The position numbers and the translations under genes are program-made. A stretch of DNA of 64,000 nt from the NCBI GenBank assembly GCA_963743945.1, contig CAVURO010000010.1, positions 372,001 to 436,000 of the forward strand. Reading direction: 5' to 3'. This stretch comes from JACOTK01 sp963743945. GTDB lineage: Bacteria > Actinomycetota > Acidimicrobiia > Acidimicrobiales > CADCSY01. This document shows positions 16,808 to 24,530 of the stretch, piece after piece (position 1 is the stretch's first letter; the number at the start of each line of letters is the position of its first letter). Under the pieces are notes generated by a model. The model saw only the letters and a list, made by a program, of their open reading frames with translations. It made no database searches and had not been told where the DNA came from.

Positions 16808-17380
16808 ATGGCTTCCGGCGACGAGCTCAGGGGACGATGGGACTACGCATCGCTGGCGAGCAACATCAGGTTGGGCGATGGCTGCTTTCTCGAACGCCGG
16901 GACACCTTCGAACGTTTTCGAAGTGAACGTGACCCCGGCTTGGTGCTGGGGAACGGGACGACGGTGTTCACCTGGACAACCTTCAACGTCGACCCGACAG
17001 GATGCATCGAGATCGGCAGGGACTGTGTCCTGGTCGGGGCCATCTTCATGTGCGCAGACACGATCTCCCTGGGTGACAGGGTTGTGATCTCGTACAACGT
17101 CACGATAGCGGACAGCGATTTTCACCCGATCGATCCTGTCGAGAGGCGGCTTGACGCCATCGCCAACGCGCCGGGAGGCGACCAGGCTCGCCGACCGACC
17201 ATCCGCACCGCTCCCGTGGTCATCGAGAATGACGCTCAGGTCGGAATCGGAGCGATCGTGCTCAAAGGCGTCCGAATCGGCGCCGGTGCCCGCATCGCCG
17301 CCGGCGCCGTCGTGACCCATGATGTCCCGCCCGGCGGGTTCGTGCAGGGCAACCCAGCCGTCTTGAGCACGGAAGCCTGA
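16808..17380 (+). CDS. Hexapeptide-repeat acyltransferase 1
   Basis: A 190-aa left-handed beta-helix protein. Imperfect hexapeptide repeats run through IEIGRDCVLVGAIFMCADTISLGDRVVISYNVTIADSDFH and later VVIENDAQVGIGAIVLKGVRIGAGARIAAGAVVTHDVPP, each shown here only as landmarks. The catalytic histidine of the family is probably in SDFHPID. Members use acetyl-CoA to O-acetylate sugars. It begins 4 bp after the glycosyltransferase and is followed 2 bp later by a second acyltransferase, so the polysaccharide may be acetylated at two positions. Confidence 0.8.
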   Translation: MASGDELRGRWDYASLASNIRLGDGCFLERRDTFERFRSERDPGLVLGNGTTVFTWTTFNVDPTGCIEIGRDCVLVGAIFMCADTISLGDRVVISYNVTIADSDFHPIDPVERRLDAIANAPGGDQARRPTIRTAPVVIENDAQVGIGAIVLKGVRIGAGARIAAGAVVTHDVPPGGFVQGNPAVLSTEA

Positions 17381-17382
17381 GC

Positions 17383-17913
17383 ATGACGCGCCTGGCCCAC
17401 GACTGGTTCGCTGCTGATCTTCCGGACAATGTGACCGTTGGCGCCGGCGGCTGGCTGTACAGCAGTTTCGCTTTCCTTCACTGCAAGAGCGAAAAGCCGA
17501 TCGGGGTATCGATCGGTCGCAACTCGGGCATCTATGCCGGGACCTTCTTCGATCTCGGGCCCCAGGGGCAGGTCCGGATCGGCGACTACTGCACCATCGT
17601 CGGAGCCATCTTCTCCACCAACGCGGGTGTCAGCATCGGCGACCACTGCTTCGTCAGCCACGAGGTCGTCATCAGCAGCACTCCGTGGGGGACGCCGATG
17701 GGCTCGCCCGATGCGACCGATAAGGAGGGCGACCCGATCGTTCTCAAATCGGATTCGTGGATCGGTGCTCGCGCCATCCTCCTGGCCGGTGCGGTCATCG
17801 GAGTCGGCTCGATCGTCGGCGCAGCCACCGTTGTCGATTTCGAGGTCCCGGACTTCACCATCGTTGCGGGGAACCCTGCCCGGATCGTCGGACGTGTGAC
17901 ATCGGACGATTGA
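17383..17913 (+). CDS. Hexapeptide-repeat acyltransferase 2
   Basis: A 176-aa protein of the same beta-helix class as its neighbour, with repeats such as VSIGRNSGIYAG, VRIGDYCTIVGA and VSIGDHCFVSHE, and a C-terminal coil ending in VAGNPARIVG. The two share organisation and an IFxxxAGVSIGD-like section but differ at the N-terminus, so they are either diverged duplicates or recruits with different acceptors. This is the last gene of the operon. A hairpin lies 66 bp downstream. Confidence 0.8.
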   Translation: MTRLAHDWFAADLPDNVTVGAGGWLYSSFAFLHCKSEKPIGVSIGRNSGIYAGTFFDLGPQGQVRIGDYCTIVGAIFSTNAGVSIGDHCFVSHEVVISSTPWGTPMGSPDATDKEGDPIVLKSDSWIGARAILLAGAVIGVGSIVGAATVVDFEVPDFTIVAGNPARIVGRVTSDD

Positions 17914-17978
17914 GCATGGTCCACCCGTCGCGGAACGCGATTTCTACCTCGCCGGCATCTCGATGGCTGGGATTCTCC

Positions 17979-17996
17979 GTGGTGCGACCGCACCAC
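17979..17996. terminator. Hairpin between convergent genes
   Basis: GTGGTGCG (17979-17986) pairs perfectly with CGCACCAC (17989-17996). It sits in the 86-bp gap between the end of the polysaccharide operon and the end of the convergent importer operon. There is no T-tract on either strand, so termination is plausible only from its location. Confidence 0.35.
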
Positions 17997-17999
17997 CGA

Positions 18000-18785
18000 T
18001 CAGGCCGCCTGGAGACCGTCGGTGAGGAGTCTGAGCAGACGGGCCTGAACCTCGCGGAAGGCGGGCTCATCGACGACGGTGACCCGATCACGAGGACGGG
18101 CGATCTCGACGGGGATGACGTCGATGACGGAGGGATCCGGCGGGTTGGCCATGACCACGATGCGATCGGCCAGCAGGGTGGCCTCATCGATGCCGTGGGT
18201 CACCATCAGGACGGTCTCCGTCGTGCTCTCACCCTGCCACAGCTCGACCAACTGCGTCTGCAGACGGGCTCGGGTGAGTGCATCGAGTGCACCGAAGGGC
18301 TCATCGAGCAACAACACCTTCGGCTCGACCGCGAAGGCCCTCGCCACCGCAGCACGTTGTGCCATGCCGCCCGAAACCTGCCCGGGACGCTTGTCCTTGT
18401 GCTCCCACAGGCCGACGGCCGTCAGGTACCGCTCAACCACCTCGTCGAGACGATCCTTTCCACGATCCGGACGAGCCGCCTTCGCCGCCTCACGCACATT
18501 GGCCAACAGGCTGAGTCGAGGGAACAACGAATAGTGCTGAAAGACCATGGCGCGATCGGGCCCGGGAGTCGTGACAGGTTGTCCGTCCAGGGTGATCGTT
18601 CCACCGTCGGCGCTCAACAGCCCTGCGACGACGTTGAGCAACGTCGATTTTCCACAACCGGAGTGACCGATCAGGGAGACGAACTCCCCCGTCTCCACGG
18701 TCAGATCGACATCCCTCAGGACGTGTTGCGACTTGGCGCCCTTGCGGTGGAACGTCTTGGAGATGCCCTTGATCTCGAGGCTCAT
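18000..18785 (-). CDS. ABC transporter ATPase, nitrate/sulfonate type
   Basis: A 261-aa NrtD/SsuB/TauB-like ATPase: Walker A GHSGCGKST, signature VSGGMAQRAAVARA, Walker B VLLLDEPFGALD and the switch histidine in MVTHGIDEA. It energises import through the permease encoded just upstream, whose stop overlaps this start by 4 bp. The order substrate-binding protein, permease, ATPase on one strand makes a complete importer. The NrtA-like binding protein favours nitrate or nitrite. Confidence 0.85.
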   Translation of the reverse strand: MSLEIKGISKTFHRKGAKSQHVLRDVDLTVETGEFVSLIGHSGCGKSTLLNVVAGLLSADGGTITLDGQPVTTPGPDRAMVFQHYSLFPRLSLLANVREAAKAARPDRGKDRLDEVVERYLTAVGLWEHKDKRPGQVSGGMAQRAAVARAFAVEPKVLLLDEPFGALDALTRARLQTQLVELWQGESTTETVLMVTHGIDEATLLADRIVVMANPPDPSVIDVIPVEIARPRDRVTVVDEPAFREVQARLLRLLTDGLQAA

Positions 18786-19714
18786 GACCTCACCTCCTCA
18801 ATGGCGACCTTTGCCGCCAGTCGCATGAACACAGCGTCGAGAGCGAACCCCACGGCGCCGATGATGAGCAGTGACGCGATGACGGCGGGCATGTTCGACG
18901 CGTTGTACGAATCCCACACGAAGAATCCGATGCCCGCACCGCCCGCAAGCATCTCAACCGCCACGATGACCATCCAGGCAATGCCCATCGACAGTCGGAG
19001 CCCGGTGACGATCGACGGCAACGCATTGGGCAACAGCACGTGGCGGAAATAGGCCGGGCGCCCGAATCGGAACACTCGGGCCACATCGCGCTGATCGCTC
19101 GGAATACCGGCAGCCCCCGCCGCGGTGTTCAAGACGGTGGGCCACAACGCCGTGATGAAGATCACGAACACCGACGCCTTGCCTCCGTCCTTGAACGCAA
19201 CGAGCCAAATGGGGAACCAGGCAAGAGGCGAAACCGGACGCAGGAACTGCACGATCGGGTTGGCGGCCTTCCACATGCGCCGGCTCGACCCCATCATGAG
19301 GCCGAGGGGGACGCCGATCATCGCCGCGATCGCAAACCCGGTGAACACCCGCTGCAGCGAGATCAGCAGCTGCAACCCGATTCCCTTGTCGTTGGGGCCG
19401 TTGTTGTAGAAGGGATCGGAGACCAGATCGAAGAACTTTCCGAAGCTCTCCCCCGGCTTGGGAACACCTGGCGCAGCGGTGGCACCGATCTGCCAGAGCG
19501 CAGCCACGACCGCGGCTCCAACGAGGCCCCAACCAAGGGAGGACAACCCGGACCTCGCCAAGGTCCCGAGGCGAGAGGGTTCACCCCTTCCTTCATCCGC
19601 CCGGCCCTCGTTGTTCGACGGCGGCGCAGCCGACGAAACGGGAGAGTCGTCCCCCGGGGCGGCCCGCGTCGCACCGTCCGGCGACGAGTCCTTCAGCGTC
19701 TTCAGGGTGCTCAT
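18782..19714 (-). CDS. ABC transporter permease, nitrate/sulfonate type
   Basis: A 310-aa inner-membrane permease of the NrtB/SsuC family. A long polar N-terminal extension of about 55 residues rich in Ser, Pro and acidic residues precedes six hydrophobic helices. The EAA loop is in the segment NTAAGAAGIPSDQRDVARVF. Its start overlaps the binding-protein stop by 4 bp and its stop overlaps the ATPase start, so the three are translationally coupled. The extension is longer than usual for this family and has no recognised function. Confidence 0.83.
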   Translation of the reverse strand: MSTLKTLKDSSPDGATRAAPGDDSPVSSAAPPSNNEGRADEGRGEPSRLGTLARSGLSSLGWGLVGAAVVAALWQIGATAAPGVPKPGESFGKFFDLVSDPFYNNGPNDKGIGLQLLISLQRVFTGFAIAAMIGVPLGLMMGSSRRMWKAANPIVQFLRPVSPLAWFPIWLVAFKDGGKASVFVIFITALWPTVLNTAAGAAGIPSDQRDVARVFRFGRPAYFRHVLLPNALPSIVTGLRLSMGIAWMVIVAVEMLAGGAGIGFFVWDSYNASNMPAVIASLLIIGAVGFALDAVFMRLAAKVAIEEVRS

Positions 19715-20964
19715 GGGCGTTTGGCCTCCTCATCGGGCTTGGTCGGGTCGAAGGTCGCCTTGTCGAGGCGAACCTCGAAAGGCTGCATGTCGTCGGGGAC
19801 GTCGGTGCCCTCGGCCTTGGCCACCTCCGCGTAGAGGTCGGAGAGCACGATCGAATCGACGATCTGCTGGTAGGGCGGCGCCTCTTTGAGGAGCCCGAAA
19901 CGCTGGTACTGCGCCATGTACCACAGGCCGTGGGATTTCATGGGGGCATTGACCAGGCCGTCGCGGTAGAAGCGCATCGTGTCCTCGACGTAGGTCTTGG
20001 TGCCCAGGTTCTGACCGAGGTCGTACTTGCCCTCCATGCGGCCCTGGATCTCCGCAGCAGGAGCGTTCACGTACTGGGCAGCCCCGATCGCCTCGGCAGC
20101 CTTCGCCCGGTTCTTCAGCTCGTCCAACCACTTGCTCGCCTCGAGGACGGCTCCCATGAGGTCCTTCAGCACCTCCGGCTGCTTGGTGGCAAAGCCTTCG
20201 TTGACGACCAACGCCTTCTCGGGGTGATGCTGCCAGAGATCCTGAGTCGTGAGATGGGTGAACCCGATGCCCTGGGCGACGGCCACGGCGTTCCACGGCT
20301 CGCCGACGCAGAAACCGTCCATGGCTCCGGCGGTCATGTTGGCCACCATCTGGGGTGGCGGAATGGGGATGATCTTGATGTCCGCAAGGTTCTCGGCCTT
20401 CGTGGCCAGGAGCCAGTAGCGAAGCCAGGTGTCGTGGGTTCCGCCGGGGAAGGTCATCGCCAGCGTCGGTGACTTGGACTCGAGCGCAGCCTTCGCCTTG
20501 GCCAGATCTCCGTAGCCAACGGACGCGAAGTCCTTGTTGAGCGTGATCGCCTGACCGTTGTTGTTGAGCATCATGGCGATCTTCAGCGCCTGTGAACCGT
20601 CGCCGCCGATCTTGGTGGCCACCGAATACGGCATGCTCGAGAGGCAATGCGCCCCGTCGATGGCGCCGATCAACAGGTTGTCCCGGGTGGCGGGCCAACT
20701 GGCCTGCTTCTCCAGCGTCACATCGAGGCCGCGCTGCTCGAAGTAGCCCAACTCCTTGGCCATGACCAACGAGGCGCAATCGGTCAGGGCGATGAAGCCC
20801 AGCTTGACCTTGCGAAGCGGACCCTTGGGCTTGGTGGTCGTCGATGCCTTCGCGTCGACCGCTGCCGTCTCCTCCTTGTCGTCGCCGCATGCGGCAAGGG
20901 CTGAACCAAGGACGGGAACCGCTGCAGCGGCTCCGGCCACACGAAAGAATGCACGTCTATCCAT
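19711..20964 (-). CDS. NrtA-like substrate-binding lipoprotein
   Basis: A 417-aa periplasmic-type binding protein. The ATG at 20964 gives a signal with a twin-arginine-like DRRAFFRVAG and a lipobox LAAC, so the mature protein should be a membrane-tethered lipoprotein. NrtA/CmpA landmarks include LGFIALTDCASLVMAKE, EKQASWPATRDNLLIG, TFPGGTHDTWLRYWL and PPPQMVANM. Those features favour nitrate, nitrite or bicarbonate over sulfonates. A GTG at 21036 in frame has GGAG 10 nt upstream but would put 24 polar residues before the signal. No nitrate reductase is nearby, so use of the ion cannot be traced here. Confidence 0.83.
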   Translation of the reverse strand: MDRRAFFRVAGAAAAVPVLGSALAACGDDKEETAAVDAKASTTTKPKGPLRKVKLGFIALTDCASLVMAKELGYFEQRGLDVTLEKQASWPATRDNLLIGAIDGAHCLSSMPYSVATKIGGDGSQALKIAMMLNNNGQAITLNKDFASVGYGDLAKAKAALESKSPTLAMTFPGGTHDTWLRYWLLATKAENLADIKIIPIPPPQMVANMTAGAMDGFCVGEPWNAVAVAQGIGFTHLTTQDLWQHHPEKALVVNEGFATKQPEVLKDLMGAVLEASKWLDELKNRAKAAEAIGAAQYVNAPAAEIQGRMEGKYDLGQNLGTKTYVEDTMRFYRDGLVNAPMKSHGLWYMAQYQRFGLLKEAPPYQQIVDSIVLSDLYAEVAKAEGTDVPDDMQPFEVRLDKATFDPTKPDEEAKRP

Positions 20965-21146
20965 GAGGGACACCGTACGAAGTCCAATTGGCCTGGGAGT
21001 TTCCGCTTCGTCAAGAACAGGTGTCGGGCGAAACACACCAACCGATCTCCGGAGGCGAGCCGCCGTTCACGCTCCGTTGACATTTCTGCAAGAAATGCGT
21101 AGGACTCCCACCTTCCTTCCGGGCATGACTCCCGATGCCGACCCAC

Positions 21147-21152
21147 TAGCGT
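21147..21152 (+). promoter_or_regulatory. Leaderless -10 box, valS
   Basis: TAGCGT ends 6 nt before the valS ATG at 21159. The intervening GAGGAA abuts the start codon and is too close to act as a ribosome-binding site. Confidence 0.5.
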
Positions 21153-21158
21153 GAGGAA

Positions 21159-23768
21159 ATGGCCGTCGTACCCGCAAAGCCCTCCATCGAGGGCATCGAA
21201 CAACGCTGGGCGTCCCACTGGGACGCTCACGACACCTATCGATTCGATCGCACGAGACCCCGCGACGAGGTCTACGCCATCGACACGCCACCGCCCACGG
21301 TCAGTGGCTCGTTGCATGTCGGGCACGTCTTCTCGTACACCCACACCGACACCATCGCCCGCTACCAACGCATGCGCGGCAAGGCCGTCTTCTATCCAAT
21401 GGGCTGGGATGACAACGGTCTGCCCACAGAGCGCCGGGTGCAGAACTACTTCGGGGTTCGGTGCGACCCCTCCCTCCCCTACGAACCTGCGTTCGTCCCA
21501 CCGGAGACGACGGGCAAGGACCAGGTCGCGATCTCGCGGCGCAACTTCATCGAGCTGTGCCATGAACTGACCGCCGAGGACGAGAAGGCCTTCGAAGCGC
21601 TGTGGAAGCACCTCGGCCTCTCGGTCGACTGGGCCATGACCTACGAGACCATCGGCGAACGTGCCCAGCGGGTCGCACAGCGAGCGTTCCTGCGCAACCT
21701 CGCCCGCGGCGAGGCCTACCAGGCGGAAGCCCCGACGCTTTGGGACGTCGATTTTCGCACTGCCGTCGCCCAGGCCGAGCTCGAGGACCGTGAGCAACCC
21801 GGCGCCTATCACCGACTCGCCTTCCGCCGGACCACCGACAACGAACCGGTCTTCATCGAGACCACCCGCCCGGAGCTGCTTGCGGCCTGTGTCGCCCTTG
21901 TCGCCCATCCGGATGACCCTCGCTACCAGCCGTTGTTCGGCACCGAGGTTCGCACCCCGCTCTTCGCCGTGACGGTGCCGGTCCTGGCCCATGAGCTCGC
22001 CGACCCCGAGAAGGGCTCGGGCATCGCCATGATCTGCACCTTCGGCGACACCACCGACGTGACCTGGTGGCGCGAACTGAACCTGGGAGTGCGGGCCATC
22101 GTGCAGCGCGACGGACGGCTTTCCCTGTCAACCCCGTCCTGGTTGGCCGACAACCCGACTGCAACCGAGGCGTGGGGGGAGATCGCCGGCAAGAGCGTGA
22201 AGCAAGCCCGGAAACGGACGGTCGAGCTCCTGGGTGAATCGGGCGACATGCATGGCGACCCCCGGCCGATCACCCACCCCGTGAAGTTCTTCGAGAAAGG
22301 CGACCGCCCTCTCGAGATCGTCACCAGCCGCCAGTGGTACATCCGCAACGGGGGCCGGGACGAGGGACTCCGTGACGAGCTGTTGAACCGAGGCGACGAG
22401 CTGACCTGGCACCCGCCCTACATGAAGGCTCGTTACCGGAGCTGGGTCGCCGGGCTCAACGGCGACTGGCTGGTCAGCCGTCAACGCTTCTTCGGTGTGC
22501 CCTTCCCGTTGTGGTATCCGGTCGACGCCGAAGGTGGCGTCGACTACGACCACCCGATCACCCCGAGCGAGGAATGCCTTCCCGTCGACCCCTCGAGCGA
22601 TACGCCCGAGGGCTGGACCGAGGACCGGCGAGGAAAGCCTGGAGGGTTCATCGGCGACCCCGACGTGATGGACACCTGGGCGACCTCATCGCTGACCCCC
22701 CAGATCGCCGGCGCGTGGGAGGACGACCCCGATCTGTTCAGTCGGGTCTTTCCGATGGACCTTCGTCCCCAGGCACACGAGATCATTCGCACGTGGCTGT
22801 TCTCAACCGTGGTGCGCAGCCACCTGGAACACGCCGACCTTCCCTGGCGTGACGCCGGCATATCCGGTTGGGTACTCGACCCCGATCGCAAGAAGATGTC
22901 GAAATCCAAGGGCAACGTCGTGACCCCGATGGGCCTCCTCGAGCAATACGGCTCCGATGCCGTGCGGTACTGGGCCGCGAGCGGACGTCCGGGAACCGAC
23001 ACCGCCTTCGACGAGGGCCAGATGAAAGTGGGCAGGCGCCTGGCCATCAAGCTTCTCAACGCGTCGAAGTTCGTGCTCGGCCTCGGTGAGGACCTCGACC
23101 CCTCGGACCCGACCGAGATCGTCACCGAAGCCATCGACCGGGCGATGCTGGGTCGCCTGGCGGACCTGGTCGAGGAAGCGACGAACGCATTCGACGGCCA
23201 CGACTACGCCCGCGCCCTCGAACGCACCGAGACCTTCTTCTGGTCGTTCTGCGATGACGTGGTCGAGCTCGTCAAGGGTCGGGCTTACGGGATGGTGGGC
23301 CCGGAACGGGCTGCTTCGGCACAGGCCTCCCTGCGTCTTGCCCTGTCGGTCCAACTCCGCCTGTTCGCTCCCTTCCTTCCCTTTGTGACCGAAGAGGTCT
23401 GGTCCTGGTGGCATGAGGAGACCGACGGCTCCATCCATCTGGCTCCGTGGCCGGATGCGGCGACACTGCGGGCGATCGCCGGCGACTTCCGCCGCGATGT
23501 CCTCGACGTCGCGACCGCCGTGCTGGGCGAGGTGCGGAAGGCGAAGACGACGGCGAAACGTTCCCTGCGCACCGAGGTGTCCTGTGTGGAGATCGCCGGA
23601 TCATCCGCCATGCTCGATGCCCTGCGACTCGGCGAGAGCGACGTCTGCGAGGCAGGCCGCATCGCCGAGATGCGTTGCAGGGCCGTCTCCGGCGGAGCGC
23701 TTGCCGTGAGCGTCACCCTGGCGAAGGAGGACGAGCCCGACGCGAGACCTCCGGCCGTGGAGGGCTGA
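21159..23768 (+). CDS. valS: Valine--tRNA ligase
   Basis: Class I synthetase of 869 aa that charges tRNA-Val. HIGH motif is GSLHVGHVFSY, the editing-domain region includes TTRPELLAACVALVAHPDD, and the KMSKS motif is DRKKMSKSKGNVVTP. The sequence PPPTVSGSLHVGHVFSYTHTD and the absence of the long C-terminal coiled coil with its usual leucine-rich tail place it in the compact second ValRS subtype, also seen in archaea, rickettsiae and many actinobacteria. It is monocistronic, divergent from the importer operon and convergent with the PilZ gene. Confidence 0.92.
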   Translation: MAVVPAKPSIEGIEQRWASHWDAHDTYRFDRTRPRDEVYAIDTPPPTVSGSLHVGHVFSYTHTDTIARYQRMRGKAVFYPMGWDDNGLPTERRVQNYFGVRCDPSLPYEPAFVPPETTGKDQVAISRRNFIELCHELTAEDEKAFEALWKHLGLSVDWAMTYETIGERAQRVAQRAFLRNLARGEAYQAEAPTLWDVDFRTAVAQAELEDREQPGAYHRLAFRRTTDNEPVFIETTRPELLAACVALVAHPDDPRYQPLFGTEVRTPLFAVTVPVLAHELADPEKGSGIAMICTFGDTTDVTWWRELNLGVRAIVQRDGRLSLSTPSWLADNPTATEAWGEIAGKSVKQARKRTVELLGESGDMHGDPRPITHPVKFFEKGDRPLEIVTSRQWYIRNGGRDEGLRDELLNRGDELTWHPPYMKARYRSWVAGLNGDWLVSRQRFFGVPFPLWYPVDAEGGVDYDHPITPSEECLPVDPSSDTPEGWTEDRRGKPGGFIGDPDVMDTWATSSLTPQIAGAWEDDPDLFSRVFPMDLRPQAHEIIRTWLFSTVVRSHLEHADLPWRDAGISGWVLDPDRKKMSKSKGNVVTPMGLLEQYGSDAVRYWAASGRPGTDTAFDEGQMKVGRRLAIKLLNASKFVLGLGEDLDPSDPTEIVTEAIDRAMLGRLADLVEEATNAFDGHDYARALERTETFFWSFCDDVVELVKGRAYGMVGPERAASAQASLRLALSVQLRLFAPFLPFVTEEVWSWWHEETDGSIHLAPWPDAATLRAIAGDFRRDVLDVATAVLGEVRKAKTTAKRSLRTEVSCVEIAGSSAMLDALRLGESDVCEAGRIAEMRCRAVSGGALAVSVTLAKEDEPDARPPAVEG

Positions 23769-23831
23769 CCCACTCGGATTCGCCTGGCCGAAGCCCTGTC
23801 CCGGCTCGGGGCGACGGCCTGTCTCGACGAG

Positions 23832-24434
23832 TCAATAACGGGACTTGGGATACTGCTCGACCAGGGAGATGAGGGCTTTCTCGGCATCCGGGGAAAGATC
23901 GACGAAGGCAAGCCGGTACTCGAAGCCCTCCTCATCCCCGTCGGCGTCGAGAACCTGGGCCTGCGCCAACAACTCGGTGCCGTCCGGGAGTGTCAGGGCA
24001 ACCACCGGGTAGCCCTCGGGAAGCGCACGCAACGTCTCGACCCGCATGCCGCCGGGACCGATGTCGAGGCTTCGAGCGGCAACGGTCACCATCCCCGGCC
24101 CGTCATGGGTCGAGATGACCATGCCCACCCGAATGGGCACCCGTGGCGTCGCGCGGCGCTGCACGCGCTCGGTCGAGCGAATGGGGTCGAGCACGATCAC
24201 CCCGTCGAGATCGGTGGCAATCGCGGTTGCCTCGAGGCGGTACAGGGCGTCGGCGGCGAACACGCTGACCACCACGTCCTCGCTGGGCCCACGGAGCGGA
24301 CCCGCCGCCCCCAGGTCAATCGTGACGTGTCGATCAGCGTCGGGAAGCACGAGGCCCGTCAAACAGGACCGGCTCCCTTCCGCATACTCCACCAGAGCGA
24401 CCTGGCCTGCCAGCGGTTGAAAGAGCTCTTTCAT
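23832..24434 (-). CDS. PilZ-domain protein, probable c-di-GMP effector
   Basis: A 200-aa protein with an N-terminal YcgR-like beta-barrel (residues 1-90) and a PilZ domain after it. Both c-di-GMP contacts are present: RVQRRATPRV supplies the arginines and SLDIGPGGMRV matches the D-x-S-x-x-G loop, with Pro in place of Ser. It should change conformation on binding c-di-GMP. No diguanylate cyclase or flagellar gene is in the window, so the output pathway is unknown. The phosphatase upstream on the same strand is 96 bp away and may be part of the same signalling context. Confidence 0.82.
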   Translation of the reverse strand: MKELFQPLAGQVALVEYAEGSRSCLTGLVLPDADRHVTIDLGAAGPLRGPSEDVVVSVFAADALYRLEATAIATDLDGVIVLDPIRSTERVQRRATPRVPIRVGMVISTHDGPGMVTVAARSLDIGPGGMRVETLRALPEGYPVVALTLPDGTELLAQAQVLDADGDEEGFEYRLAFVDLSPDAEKALISLVEQYPKSRY

Positions 24435-24530
24435 CGGACCCCCCTATGGCTGTCCCCCAGCCTAGCGTCCCGGCATCTCACGGGAGTGGGAGACGAGCGA
24501 ACCCAGCCGGCTGGTGGCCCTCACATGCGG

